Below, piece by piece: positions 23,847 through 31,281 of a stretch of 36,057 nt of DNA. This stretch comes from Pseudomonadota bacterium (lineage in GTDB: Bacteria > Pseudomonadota > Gammaproteobacteria > Xanthomonadales > Xanthomonadaceae). The stretch is taken from NCBI GenBank assembly GCA_023461075.1, contig JAEWNY010000059.1, forward strand, positions 1-36,057, in the 5' to 3' direction. Both the position numbers and the translations under genes were made by a program. Within the stretch, counting starts at the first letter, position 1. Each line of letters opens with the position of its first letter. The notes under the pieces were generated by a model that worked only from the letters and a program-made list of their open reading frames with translations, made no database searches and was not told the DNA's origin.

Positions 23847-24370
23847 GCGTTTTCCCCTTGCATGGCGACGTGGCGATCACCGCTTGCGCGAGCGGCAGGC
23901 TGGCGATCAAGCCGGTGGTGTTCGCGCATCTCGATCGCGGTCTTGAGCAGGCCGATCATGCCCAGCCCGAACGCGATGAGACCGAGCGAAAGCTGGTTCA
24001 CCAGCGTGGTCGCGGCGAGGTAGGCGCCAACCAACCCCACCGCCATCGCGCCCAAGGCGTAGAAAGTCAGGAGGCCCAGCATCCAGCGACCCTTGCGCGG
24101 GTCCTGCCAGACCCGTAGCGACATCTTGTTCTGCGTCCGGGTCGGGTCCTGCAGGGACGACAGCCCGATGCCGACACCCGCGTACAGCAGCGCGTAGTTC
24201 CAGTCATCGAAGACCGCAGGCATGCCGCCGGCGTCCTGTGCGCCCAACGCAAGGCCCGATTTGAAGATGTAGCCCAATGCCACCAGCATCGCCGGATATT
24301 GCAGGTAGCTCAGCTGCTGGAACAGATCGCGCGTCGAGCGATGCGGTCGCAACGCGGCAAGCTCAGCCAT
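23843..24370 (-). CDS. Unrecognised four-helix membrane protein inside the pnt operon
   Basis: 175 residues. I do not recognise a family. Four membrane segments can be drawn: about 23-43 (YLQYPAMLVALGYIFKSGLAL), 58-73, 95-119 (WMLGLLTFYALGAMAVGLVGAYLA) and 125-148. The N-terminus is soluble and the last 30 residues are charged and His/Arg-rich. It starts 8 bp inside pntA2 and its stop overlaps the pntB start (ATGA), so it is coupled on both sides and likely made in proportion to the transhydrogenase. It might be an assembly or regulatory partner. Not needed in the E. coli two-gene system. Confidence 0.82.
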   Translation of the reverse strand: MAELAALRPHRSTRDLFQQLSYLQYPAMLVALGYIFKSGLALGAQDAGGMPAVFDDWNYALLYAGVGIGLSSLQDPTRTQNKMSLRVWQDPRKGRWMLGLLTFYALGAMAVGLVGAYLAATTLVNQLSLGLIAFGLGMIGLLKTAIEMREHHRLDRQPAARASGDRHVAMQGENA

Positions 24371-24695
24371 GCCCCGTCTCCGCTTCGATCTTCGTCACGG
24401 GCTTGCTGGGCTTGAACATCTCCAGCATCCGCTCGGTGACCACGTAGCCGCCGGCGGCATTGCCGGCGCCGAGCAACACGGCAACGAAACCCAGCGCTTT
24501 CTCCAGCGTGGTGTCGGCATGGCCCAGCACCACCATCGCGCCGATCAGCACGATCCCGTGGATGAAGTTGGAACCCGACATCAGCGGCGTGTGCAGGATC
24601 ACCGGCACGCGGGAGATGATCACGTGGCCGGCGATCGCAGCCAGCATGAAGATATAGAGCATGTCGAAGACATGCGCCACGAATGCGTCAGACAT
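24363..24695 (-). CDS. pntA2: NAD(P) transhydrogenase alpha subunit, membrane part
   Basis: 110 residues corresponding to the C-terminal membrane segment (part of domain II) of E. coli PntA. VILHTPLMSGSNFIHGIVLIGAMVVLG is the family signature and about three helices are visible. ATG 24695 is preceded by GGGAGGCGAGGCG. The catalytic NAD domain is a separate gene (26272-27375) 1.6 kb upstream. Splitting PntA into two chains is known in several bacteria, but they are usually adjacent. Confidence 0.94.
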   Translation of the reverse strand: MSDAFVAHVFDMLYIFMLAAIAGHVIISRVPVILHTPLMSGSNFIHGIVLIGAMVVLGHADTTLEKALGFVAVLLGAGNAAGGYVVTERMLEMFKPSKPVTKIEAETGHG

Positions 24696-24707
24696 CGCCT
24701 CGCCTCC

Positions 24708-24729
24708 CGCTGTTTTCGGCATCATAACC
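24708..24729 (-). promoter_or_regulatory. pnt box copy 2 (promoter-like, before pntA2)
   Basis: On the minus strand GGTTATGATGCCGAAAACAGCG ends 12 nt before the pntA2 ATG. It contains TATGAT, 5/6 to a -10 element. The same 22-bp segment with two changes lies before pntA1 (27390-27411). It is also inside the short divergent gap to the sigma-factor gene, so it could influence that gene too. Confidence 0.6.
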
Positions 24730-24740
24730 ATGGCTGAACG

Positions 24741-25373
24741 ATGCCGCCCACCGTCAACGCGCAGGCTCGCCATGCGTTTCCATCCCCGGACCCCTTGCAT
24801 GAACCCGACCCCGTGCCCGATGCCGGACTGGAGCCGCGCCTGAACCTGGAGGCTGCCGAAGCCCCCGCCATGACGCTGGATGGCTTCCTGGCGGCGGTCG
24901 GGCCGCGCGCATTCCGTTTTGCCGAGTTGGGCCTGCGCCACCGCGAGGACGCGCTCGATGCGGTGCAGGACGCGATGCTGAAGATGCTCGCCTATGCCAC
25001 GCGACCGGCCGAGGAATGGTCGCCGCTGTTCTGGCGGATCCTGCGCACACGGATCATCGATATCCAGCGCAGGCGCAAGTTCCGGCTTGGCTGGATGAGT
25101 TCGGCCACGCTCGATGACGGCAGCGAAATGGAATGGGCCGACGGGCGCCCCGACCCGTCCCGCGACCACGATGGCCGCGAAGCCTGGGGCCGGATGCGCG
25201 AGGCGATGCATGCGCTGCCGGCCCGCCAGCGCGAGGCCTTCAGCCTGCGCGTGCTGGAGGAACTCGGTGTCGCCGAGACCGCAGCCATCATGGGCTGCAG
25301 CGAGGGCTCGGTGAAAACCCATCTGTCGCGCGCACGCGCGGCACTGCAAACGCAACTGGAAGACTGGCGATGA
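24741..25373 (+). CDS. ECF-like RNA polymerase sigma factor
   Basis: Up to 210 residues. Region 2 is seen in ALDAVQDAMLKMLAY followed by FWRILRTRIIDIQRRRKFR, and region 4 in ALPARQREAFSLRVLEELGVAETAAIMGCSEGSVKTHLSRARAAL, a helix-turn-helix for the -35 box. The first 40 residues are Pro/Ala-rich and may not be translated; an in-frame ATG at 24870 (MTLDGFLAAV) is a reasonable alternative start. Its stop overlaps the start of the next gene as ATGA. The regulon is unknown. Confidence 0.88.
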   Translation: MPPTVNAQARHAFPSPDPLHEPDPVPDAGLEPRLNLEAAEAPAMTLDGFLAAVGPRAFRFAELGLRHREDALDAVQDAMLKMLAYATRPAEEWSPLFWRILRTRIIDIQRRRKFRLGWMSSATLDDGSEMEWADGRPDPSRDHDGREAWGRMREAMHALPARQREAFSLRVLEELGVAETAAIMGCSEGSVKTHLSRARAALQTQLEDWR

Positions 25374-25744
25374 AAACGCAACACGACGACACCCGCTTCG
25401 ACGCACTGATGCGCGAGCGCTATCGCGAGGCCACGGCGCACCTGCCCGGCCCGCTGCGCCTGCAACTGATCCCCACGATCGCCGCGCAACGCAGGGCGGC
25501 CAGCGCACCGGCACGCCGGATGTGGCCGGCCGCGACCGCATTCGCCAGCCTGGCCTTGGCCATCGGCCTGTGGTGGTCGCCGGCAATCGAGGCCCCGTCC
25601 GATGCCCGGCGGGCACAACCGGCGCTCGCCACGGTTTCCGGCCCCACCGGCGAGGCCGCGGACGCCACCGATCTGCTGGTCCGCAATCCCGATTTCTATG
25701 CCTGGCTGGGCAGCGACGAAGCCCGCAGCCTGGCGATGGAGTGA
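25370..25744 (+). CDS. Small single-helix membrane protein, probable DUF3619 type (anti-sigma-like)
   Basis: 124 residues. An amphipathic N-terminal part (about 1-45) is followed by one membrane helix (MWPAATAFASLALAIGLWW, about 51-69) and an exported tail with the conserved-looking end NPDFYAWLGSDEA. The arrangement sigma factor, single-helix protein, DUF3106 protein is common in beta- and gammaproteobacteria, and the topology suggests an anti-sigma factor. DUF3619 assignment is from gene order and is tentative. Confidence 0.75.
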   Translation: MKTQHDDTRFDALMRERYREATAHLPGPLRLQLIPTIAAQRRAASAPARRMWPAATAFASLALAIGLWWSPAIEAPSDARRAQPALATVSGPTGEAADATDLLVRNPDFYAWLGSDEARSLAME

Positions 25745-26268
25745 TGACGATGAAGAAAGCCCCCGCCCTCGCGCTTGCCGCATCGCTGCTGTCCCTGCTG
25801 CTGACCACACCCGCCCTGGCCCAGGACACCGCCCAGCCGGCCTGGGACCAGCTGCCCGCCGCCGATCGCGAATTGCTGCTGCAACCGGTGCGCGAGCGCT
25901 GGAACAATGCCGATGCGGCGCAACGCGCGCGCATGCTCGAGCATGCCAGGCGCTGGCGCGACATGCCGCCGGAGCAACGCGCGCGCGCGCATGTCGGCAT
26001 GCGCCGGTTCGACAAGCTCACGCCGGAGCAGCAGGCGCAGATGAAGGTGCTGTTCGACAAGACCCGCGGCATGGACCGGCGGGAACGTCGGCAGGCATTC
26101 GCGCTGTTCCATGCGATGCGGGGGATGTCAGTACAGCAACGCGACGCGCTGCGCGCGCAATGGTCGAAGATGAGTGCGCAACAACGTGAGGACTGGATGC
26201 GCGAGAACGCCCCGCGCCGCGGCAAGGATGAGGGTCATGATGGCCGGCGCGGTCGCGACGGGCACTGA
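25744..26268 (+). CDS. DUF3106 exported protein
   Basis: 174 residues with a signal peptide (KKAPALALAASLLSLLLTTPALAQ). Helical repeats of the DUF3106 type follow: WDQLPAADRELLLQPVRERWN, MPPEQRARA, LTPEQQAQM and MSAQQREDW. The end is strongly charged (RRGKDEGHDGRRGRDGH), perhaps metal- or polyanion-binding. The repeated 'PEQR/QQR' pattern recalls CpxP-like periplasmic sensors, which would suit a partner that signals to the anti-sigma-like protein; this is inference. ATG 25744 overlaps the previous stop (TGATG); ATG 25750 is equally possible. It ends 3 nt from the pntA1 stop. Confidence 0.82.
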   Translation: MTMKKAPALALAASLLSLLLTTPALAQDTAQPAWDQLPAADRELLLQPVRERWNNADAAQRARMLEHARRWRDMPPEQRARAHVGMRRFDKLTPEQQAQMKVLFDKTRGMDRRERRQAFALFHAMRGMSVQQRDALRAQWSKMSAQQREDWMRENAPRRGKDEGHDGRRGRDGH

Positions 26269-26271
26269 GCC

Positions 26272-27375
26272 TCAGGCGGTCGGCGCCTCGCGCGGCGGCC
26301 AGACCGTCTTAACCAGCAGCTCGTCGTCCCAGTCGAAGGCCAACGCACCCTCATTGAGCAGCAGGCTGGCAAAGTTGTAGACATTGCGCGCGTACATCTC
26401 GCTGGCGTGCAGCGCACCCATCGATGCAAGGCCGAGCGGCCCGGCTATCGTCACGCCGCCCCGCTCGATGGTCTCACCGGGCACGGTCGCCGCGCAGTTG
26501 CCGCCGGTCTCGGCGGCCAGGTCGACGATGACGCTGCCCGGCTTCATCGCATCGACCATTTCGCTGCTGATGATCTTGGGCGCCGGGCGACCGGGTACCG
26601 CGGCGGTGCAGACGATGACATCGATGCCCTTCAGATGCTCGCCCAGCCGACGTTGCTGCTCGGCGCGTTCCTCGTCGGTCAGGGCGCGCGCGTAGCCGCC
26701 CTCACCCGCCGCGCTGACGCCAAGATCCAGGAACTTGCCGCCCAAGGATTCGATCTGCTCGCGGGTTTCCGGGCGCACGTCGAAACCCTCGACCTGTGCG
26801 CCGAGCCGCTTGGCGGTCGCGATCGCCTGCAGCCCGGCCACGCCGGCGCCGACGATCAACACCTTCGATGGCCGGATGGTGCCGGCCGCCGTGGTCAGCA
26901 TCGGGAAGAAGCGCGGCGCGAGTTGCGCAGCGATCAGGGTCGCCTTGTATCCGGCCATGCCGGCCTGCGAACTCAGCACGTCCATCGCCTGCGCGCGGGT
27001 AGTGCGCGGCAGCTTCTCCAGCGGGAACGCCACGATGCCGCGTTCGCGCAGCGCGTCGGCTCGGCTCGGGTCCGCCTCCGGCTGCACGCCGCCGACCAGG
27101 GCCGCACCTTGCTTCATCAACGCGATGTGGGCGTTGGACGGCGGCTGCACGCAGAACACGATGTCCGCCTCCGCGAGTGCCGAAGCCGCATCGTCCACCA
27201 CGTTCGCGCCGGCCTGTGCGTAAGCCTTGTCGGGAAAATGCGCCCCCGCGCCGATGCCGCGCTCGACGGTGACCTCGCAGCCCGCCTTGGCCAGCTTGCC
27301 GCAGGTCTCGGGGGTCAGCGCGACGCGCCGCTCGCCCGATGCGGTTTCCCTTGCCACGCCGATCCTGACCGCCAT
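26272..27375 (-). CDS. pntA1: NAD(P) transhydrogenase alpha subunit, NAD-binding part
   Basis: 367 residues, equal to domain I of PntA, the soluble NAD(H)-binding part that faces the cytoplasm. Seen: RIGVARETASGERRVALTPE, SSQAGMAGYKA, the Rossmann loop VLIVGAGVAGLQAIATAKRLGA, and IVDLAAETGGNCAATVPGE with PLGLASMGALHASEMYARN. It is the catalytic partner of pntA2 and pntB but is cut off from them by three genes on the other strand. It has its own promoter-like box (27390-27411), and its stop is 3 nt from the convergent DUF3106 gene. Confidence 0.96.
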   Translation of the reverse strand: MAVRIGVARETASGERRVALTPETCGKLAKAGCEVTVERGIGAGAHFPDKAYAQAGANVVDDAASALAEADIVFCVQPPSNAHIALMKQGAALVGGVQPEADPSRADALRERGIVAFPLEKLPRTTRAQAMDVLSSQAGMAGYKATLIAAQLAPRFFPMLTTAAGTIRPSKVLIVGAGVAGLQAIATAKRLGAQVEGFDVRPETREQIESLGGKFLDLGVSAAGEGGYARALTDEERAEQQRRLGEHLKGIDVIVCTAAVPGRPAPKIISSEMVDAMKPGSVIVDLAAETGGNCAATVPGETIERGGVTIAGPLGLASMGALHASEMYARNVYNFASLLLNEGALAFDWDDELLVKTVWPPREAPTA

Positions 27376-27389
27376 CGCATGCCCCGGTA

Positions 27390-27432
27390 CGCTGTTTTCC
27401 GCATCCTAACCGGATTGGATGGTGGCGGTCAG
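27390..27432 (-). promoter_or_regulatory. pnt box copy 1 and candidate promoter before pntA1
   Basis: On the minus strand CTGACC (27432-27427) and TAGGAT (27408-27403) are separated by 18 nt, a moderate sigma70 match. The 22-bp segment GGTTAGGATGCGGAAAACAGCG (27411-27390) is nearly the same as the one before pntA2 (20/22) and ends 14 nt before the ATG. The promoter overlaps the end of the DUF1631 gene. Confidence 0.6.
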
Positions 27433-29681
27433 TGCACCGTCGCGCCAGCTGCGCGCAATTGCTCCCATACCTGGCGCATGGCGTGGTCCACCGGGGCATC
27501 GACCGCGCGCACCGTGACTTCACCGGCCTCGACCAGTTCCGCCAGCTCTTCGGGCGAGACCACCAGCTTGCGGATGCCGCGACGATTGACGATGAGGAAT
27601 CGCGAAGTCAGTGGACTGATCCAGGCGATCCGCGCCGCGGATTCACGTCCCTCTTCCTCGCGGACGCGCAGCCCCTGCCCGACCCGCAGCTTGCGCAGGC
27701 GCGCGACCAGTAGGGGATCGGACACCGCCGTTCGCTTGCTCGCCACGCGCAGGGATTCGGTGCGCGGTTCCTCTTCCGCCGGCTCAAGGCTGCCGGCAAG
27801 GTGTTTTCTTTCGGCGCCGGCATCCGCCAGTCCTGCGCAAAGGCGGGCGATGGCTTCTTCCGCACCCGTGCCAGCCAGACCACTGGAGGCCAGGCATTCA
27901 CGCAGCGCGGGCAGGCGCGCCACCACGCCGCGCGCCAATGCATCGCCATGCAGGGCCGCACCTTCGCCATCAAGCGCGGCCAGTTCCCCGCCCAAGGCCA
28001 GCTGCGCGCGATAACGCATCGAATCGGCGCCATGACGCAGCCAGGTCTGGACCAAGCCGCGCTGCCAATGTTCCTGCAGGAAGTGGCCTGTGGCATCTGC
28101 AAGCCGCGTGGATTCCAGCACGATGGACACTTCGTTCCTTGCCGCCTCGCGCGCGAACTGCAGGCGCTCGCGGCCGTGCAAGGCCTCGGCAAGGCGCCGC
28201 TCCGAGACCTCGGCGCGCAACTTCTGCTGTTGCAGGAAATCCTGCAACTCCTTGGCGGCCAGCTCGAAGATGGCCTGGTCCTCCTGGAAGCGCACGACGA
28301 CCTGCTCGACCACATCCTCCGCCCGGTCGAGCATCTCGCGATTGGGCGCACTCTCTCCGGCGTTGCCATCACAGGCTTCGGCCAAGGCGTCCAGCAGGCG
28401 ACGCGCGGGATGACTGCGGCGGTTGAACAGCGAGTCGTCCAGCATCGCCACCTTGACGTAGGGCATCACCAGTCGCCCGAACAAGCGGGTGGATCGCGGC
28501 AGCAGGTCATTGCCCTCGGCCAGCACGGTGAACAGCATCGCCACCAGATCGATCGCATCCTCGTCGTCCTGGCTGAAGCGGATGCGTTCCTGCTCGAAAC
28601 CCAGCTGCGTGGCCGCCTGGGTGATCTCCTCGCGGATCACGCACTGCAGGGACGAGACACCCTGCCGTTCCAGCGCCGCGGCATAGCGCGCGGGATCTTC
28701 GCCCTGCAGGATGGTGGCCATCGTCAGCACCTCGGCACTCCTGAGCACCTGCGCGTCGATGTTCGTCGCGCCCGGCGAGGCCCAGGTGCCCGCCTGTCGG
28801 GCACGCGTCCGCCACTGTTCGAGATGGCCATGGACGATGTCGCGATAGCGTGGCAAGCGCGAGGCATCGACCGCCGGCGCCGGTACCGATCCGGCACCCG
28901 GCTCGACTACCGGATGCGCACGCAGGTTGGCCAGGGTATCCGGGCCGACGCGTGGTTCCGCGAGCCCCGTATCAACGCGCCCCGGTGTCTGTGACCGGTC
29001 CGGATCGGCCCGCGTGGGCGCAGATTCCGGCAGCAACACGCCGGCACCGGCGAGCAGGGCCGACAGGTTGGGAACCACCTGTCCGTACACGCCAGGCAGT
29101 CGCGCGCGCAATCCATCAAAGGCGATCGTTGCCACGCCATGGTTGATCTCGTCCAGCGGCAGGCTTTCGGCGAATGCCCTGAGCACGCCTTCGGGTCCCC
29201 AGGGATTGCCGACCTCGCCGGTGCTGCCACGCAGGTTCAGCGCCGCTGCCAGCGCCGCGACCTGTCGATCGCAATTGGCCAGCACCGGAGCCAGCGTCTT
29301 GCCCAGTTCGCTCGCGAGCTGTTGCGCCTGGAGATGCACCGAAAGCTCAATCTCCGACATCAGCCCGAGCGCCCGCCCTCGACCCATGGCCGAGTGCCCG
29401 CTGCCCCAGGCCAGCGCAGAGGCTTCCAGCCCTTGGCGGAACCCAGATAACCACTCCGGCTGCATCGAGACGAGCAAGTGCAACGCCCCCAGGTTGGCCT
29501 GATGCGCCGAATAGCCACTGGTGGCGACGTCGACCTTGGCCTGCTGCCGTTGCAGCGTGGTCCAGAAGTCCGCCAGTTGCCCCGCCATCCATTCCGCTGC
29601 CAGCCGCGCCGCCTGCCGATGCAAGCGCTCGGCATCGCCGCCGACATCCCCCGCCCGCTCCTGTTGCAATGGGTCCGCCAT
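27429..29681 (-). CDS. DUF1631 family protein
   Basis: About 750 residues. A DUF1631 protein: long helical regions with conserved stretches such as VAMLFTVLAEGNDLLPRSTRLFGRLVMPYVKVAMLDDSLFNRRSHPARRLLDALAEAC. A C-terminal small beta domain (LRKLRVGQGLRVREEEGRESAARIAWISPLTSRFLIVNRRG) looks PilZ-like. PilZ domains bind cyclic-di-GMP, but the RxxxR and (D/N)xSxxG motifs are not clearly present here. No signal peptide or membrane segment. ATG 29681 has GAG 6 nt upstream and is preferred to ATG 29687. Divergent from the nitroreductase gene. Confidence 0.85.
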   Translation of the reverse strand: MADPLQQERAGDVGGDAERLHRQAARLAAEWMAGQLADFWTTLQRQQAKVDVATSGYSAHQANLGALHLLVSMQPEWLSGFRQGLEASALAWGSGHSAMGRGRALGLMSEIELSVHLQAQQLASELGKTLAPVLANCDRQVAALAAALNLRGSTGEVGNPWGPEGVLRAFAESLPLDEINHGVATIAFDGLRARLPGVYGQVVPNLSALLAGAGVLLPESAPTRADPDRSQTPGRVDTGLAEPRVGPDTLANLRAHPVVEPGAGSVPAPAVDASRLPRYRDIVHGHLEQWRTRARQAGTWASPGATNIDAQVLRSAEVLTMATILQGEDPARYAAALERQGVSSLQCVIREEITQAATQLGFEQERIRFSQDDEDAIDLVAMLFTVLAEGNDLLPRSTRLFGRLVMPYVKVAMLDDSLFNRRSHPARRLLDALAEACDGNAGESAPNREMLDRAEDVVEQVVVRFQEDQAIFELAAKELQDFLQQQKLRAEVSERRLAEALHGRERLQFAREAARNEVSIVLESTRLADATGHFLQEHWQRGLVQTWLRHGADSMRYRAQLALGGELAALDGEGAALHGDALARGVVARLPALRECLASSGLAGTGAEEAIARLCAGLADAGAERKHLAGSLEPAEEEPRTESLRVASKRTAVSDPLLVARLRKLRVGQGLRVREEEGRESAARIAWISPLTSRFLIVNRRGIRKLVVSPEELAELVEAGEVTVRAVDAPVDHAMRQVWEQLRAAGATVH

Positions 29682-29774
29682 GTTCATCTCGTGAAACGTA
29701 GAATCAAGGTAGCAATGCCGGCCGAGATGCCGCTGAGATTCCCGTCCCATATTTGAAGACACAACGCAGTGACG

Positions 29775-30338
29775 ATGACCTTCGATTGCCTCGACCGCCG
29801 CCGCTCGGTCCCTTCGCGCCAACTGGGCGAACCCGGCCCCGACCATGCGCAACTGGTGGCGATGCTGCAGGCGGCCAGCCGCGTGCCCGATCACGGCAAG
29901 CGCGTGCCCTTCCGCTTCCTCCGCATCAGCGGCGATACCCGTGCGGCCATGGGCGAGTTGCTGGCCAGTCGCAAGCTTGAGATCGATCCGGACGCCAGCG
30001 ATGCCGCGGTGGAAAAGGAACGCAGCCGGTTTTCCTTCGCGCCGGTGATCGTCACCGTGGTCGCGGCCCAAGGCTTCGACGAGAAGATCCCGGCCAGCGA
30101 GCGCTTCTCCACCGCCTCGTGCGTCTGCTTCGCGCTGTTGCAGGCCGCGCAGGCCGCCGGTTACGGCGCGCAGTGGCTGACCGGTTGGGCCAGCTACGAC
30201 ACGATGATCCGCGAGCGCCTGGGCATCGCCGAGGACGAGGTCATTGTCGGCTTTCTCCACATCGGCAGCGCGGCGATGGAGGCGCCCGAGCGTGATCGCC
30301 CGGATGCAGAGACGCTGCTGTCCGACTGGACGCCATGA
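29775..30338 (+). CDS. Nitroreductase family protein (YdjA-like)
   Basis: 187 residues, the short YdjA type of FMN-dependent nitroreductase. Seen: CLDRRRSVPSR (FMN phosphate contact), LQAASRVPDHGKRVPFRF, and GYGAQWLTGWASYD with the C-terminal VGFLHIGS. It reduces nitro compounds or quinones with NAD(P)H; the natural substrate is unknown. I use ATG 29775; a GTG at 29769 is possible. Its stop overlaps the next start as ATGA. Confidence 0.92.
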   Translation: MTFDCLDRRRSVPSRQLGEPGPDHAQLVAMLQAASRVPDHGKRVPFRFLRISGDTRAAMGELLASRKLEIDPDASDAAVEKERSRFSFAPVIVTVVAAQGFDEKIPASERFSTASCVCFALLQAAQAAGYGAQWLTGWASYDTMIRERLGIAEDEVIVGFLHIGSAAMEAPERDRPDAETLLSDWTP

Positions 30339-31243
30339 TCCGTCCATCGGCAAGGCCGACGCTGTATCTGGTCGATGCGTCGCTCTATGTGTTCCGTGCC
30401 TGGCATTCGATGCCGGACGAATGGCATGACCAGGACGGCTGGCCGCTCAACGCGGTGCAGGGTTTCACCCGTTTCCTTCTGGAGTTGCTCGAGCGCGAAC
30501 GCCCGCGCCACATCGCGATCGCCTTCGACGAGGCACTGGATTCCTGCTTCCGCAACCGGCTTTATCCGCAGTACAAGGCCAACCGCCCGCCGGCGCCGGA
30601 GGAACTCAAGCGCCAGTTCGTGCATTGCAAGGCGTTGTGCCAAGGGCTCGGCATCGCCACCCTTGCCCATGCCGAGTACGAAGCCGACGACCTGATCGGC
30701 AGCGCGCTGCTGGCGGCGCGTGGCGAGGGCTTCCGTGGCGTCGTCGTTTCCGCCGACAAGGATCTGTCGCAGCTGCTCGAGGCCGACGACGAGCAGTACG
30801 ACTTCGCGCGCGGCCAGCGCTGGGGCGCGGCCGGGGTCAAGGCGCGCCATGGCGTGCATGCGCACCAGGTCGCGGATTATTTGGCGCTGTGCGGCGATGC
30901 GGTCGACAACATCCCCGGCGTCAACGGCATCGGCCAGAAGACCGCGGCGGCGTTGATTTCGCATTTCGGTGGGCTGGACGAGCTGCTGGATCGGATCGAC
31001 GAGGTCGCCTTCCTGCGCCTGCGAGGTGCCGCGACCACCGCGCGCCGGCTGCACGAACAACGCGAGCACGCGATGTTGTGGCGGCAGCTGACGCGAATCG
31101 CTTGCGATGTGCCACTCGATCCCCATGCGCCGCCTTTTGCCCGCGTCCGCGCCGACGATGATGCGCTCTCGGCATTCGCCGAACGCACGCGACTGGGGCC
31201 GATGACCCGGCGCAGGCTGCTGGAAGCTGCCTCCATCTCCTGA
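30335..31243 (+). CDS. Stand-alone 5'-3' exonuclease (FEN/PolA N-terminal type)
   Basis: 302 residues, no polymerase domain. The FEN-family metal site and arch are visible: YLVDASLYVFRAW, FDEALDSCFRNRLYPQYKANR (Asp and basic arch), AEYEADDLIG, VVSADKDLSQLL, and the helix-hairpin-helix CGDAVDNIPGVNGIGQKTAAALI. Such proteins cut 5' flaps and gaps in DNA, like E. coli Xni/ExoIX or phage T5 exonuclease. All key acidic residues appear present. It overlaps the nitroreductase gene by 4 bp. Confidence 0.93.
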   Translation: MIRPSARPTLYLVDASLYVFRAWHSMPDEWHDQDGWPLNAVQGFTRFLLELLERERPRHIAIAFDEALDSCFRNRLYPQYKANRPPAPEELKRQFVHCKALCQGLGIATLAHAEYEADDLIGSALLAARGEGFRGVVVSADKDLSQLLEADDEQYDFARGQRWGAAGVKARHGVHAHQVADYLALCGDAVDNIPGVNGIGQKTAAALISHFGGLDELLDRIDEVAFLRLRGAATTARRLHEQREHAMLWRQLTRIACDVPLDPHAPPFARVRADDDALSAFAERTRLGPMTRRRLLEAASIS

Positions 31244-31281
31244 TCCATTCGGCGGTCATCGGCTTGCGTTAGCATCGGGTC

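Noticed and set aside
24363..27375. Frameshift or assembly error splitting pntA
   Set aside because: Each part has its own start, upstream box and intact domain; three intact genes lie between; split PntA is known in bacteria.
26407..28014. A 535-codon + strand open frame opposite pntA1 and DUF1631
   Set aside because: Shadow frame; it spans the pntA1 promoter and two real genes.
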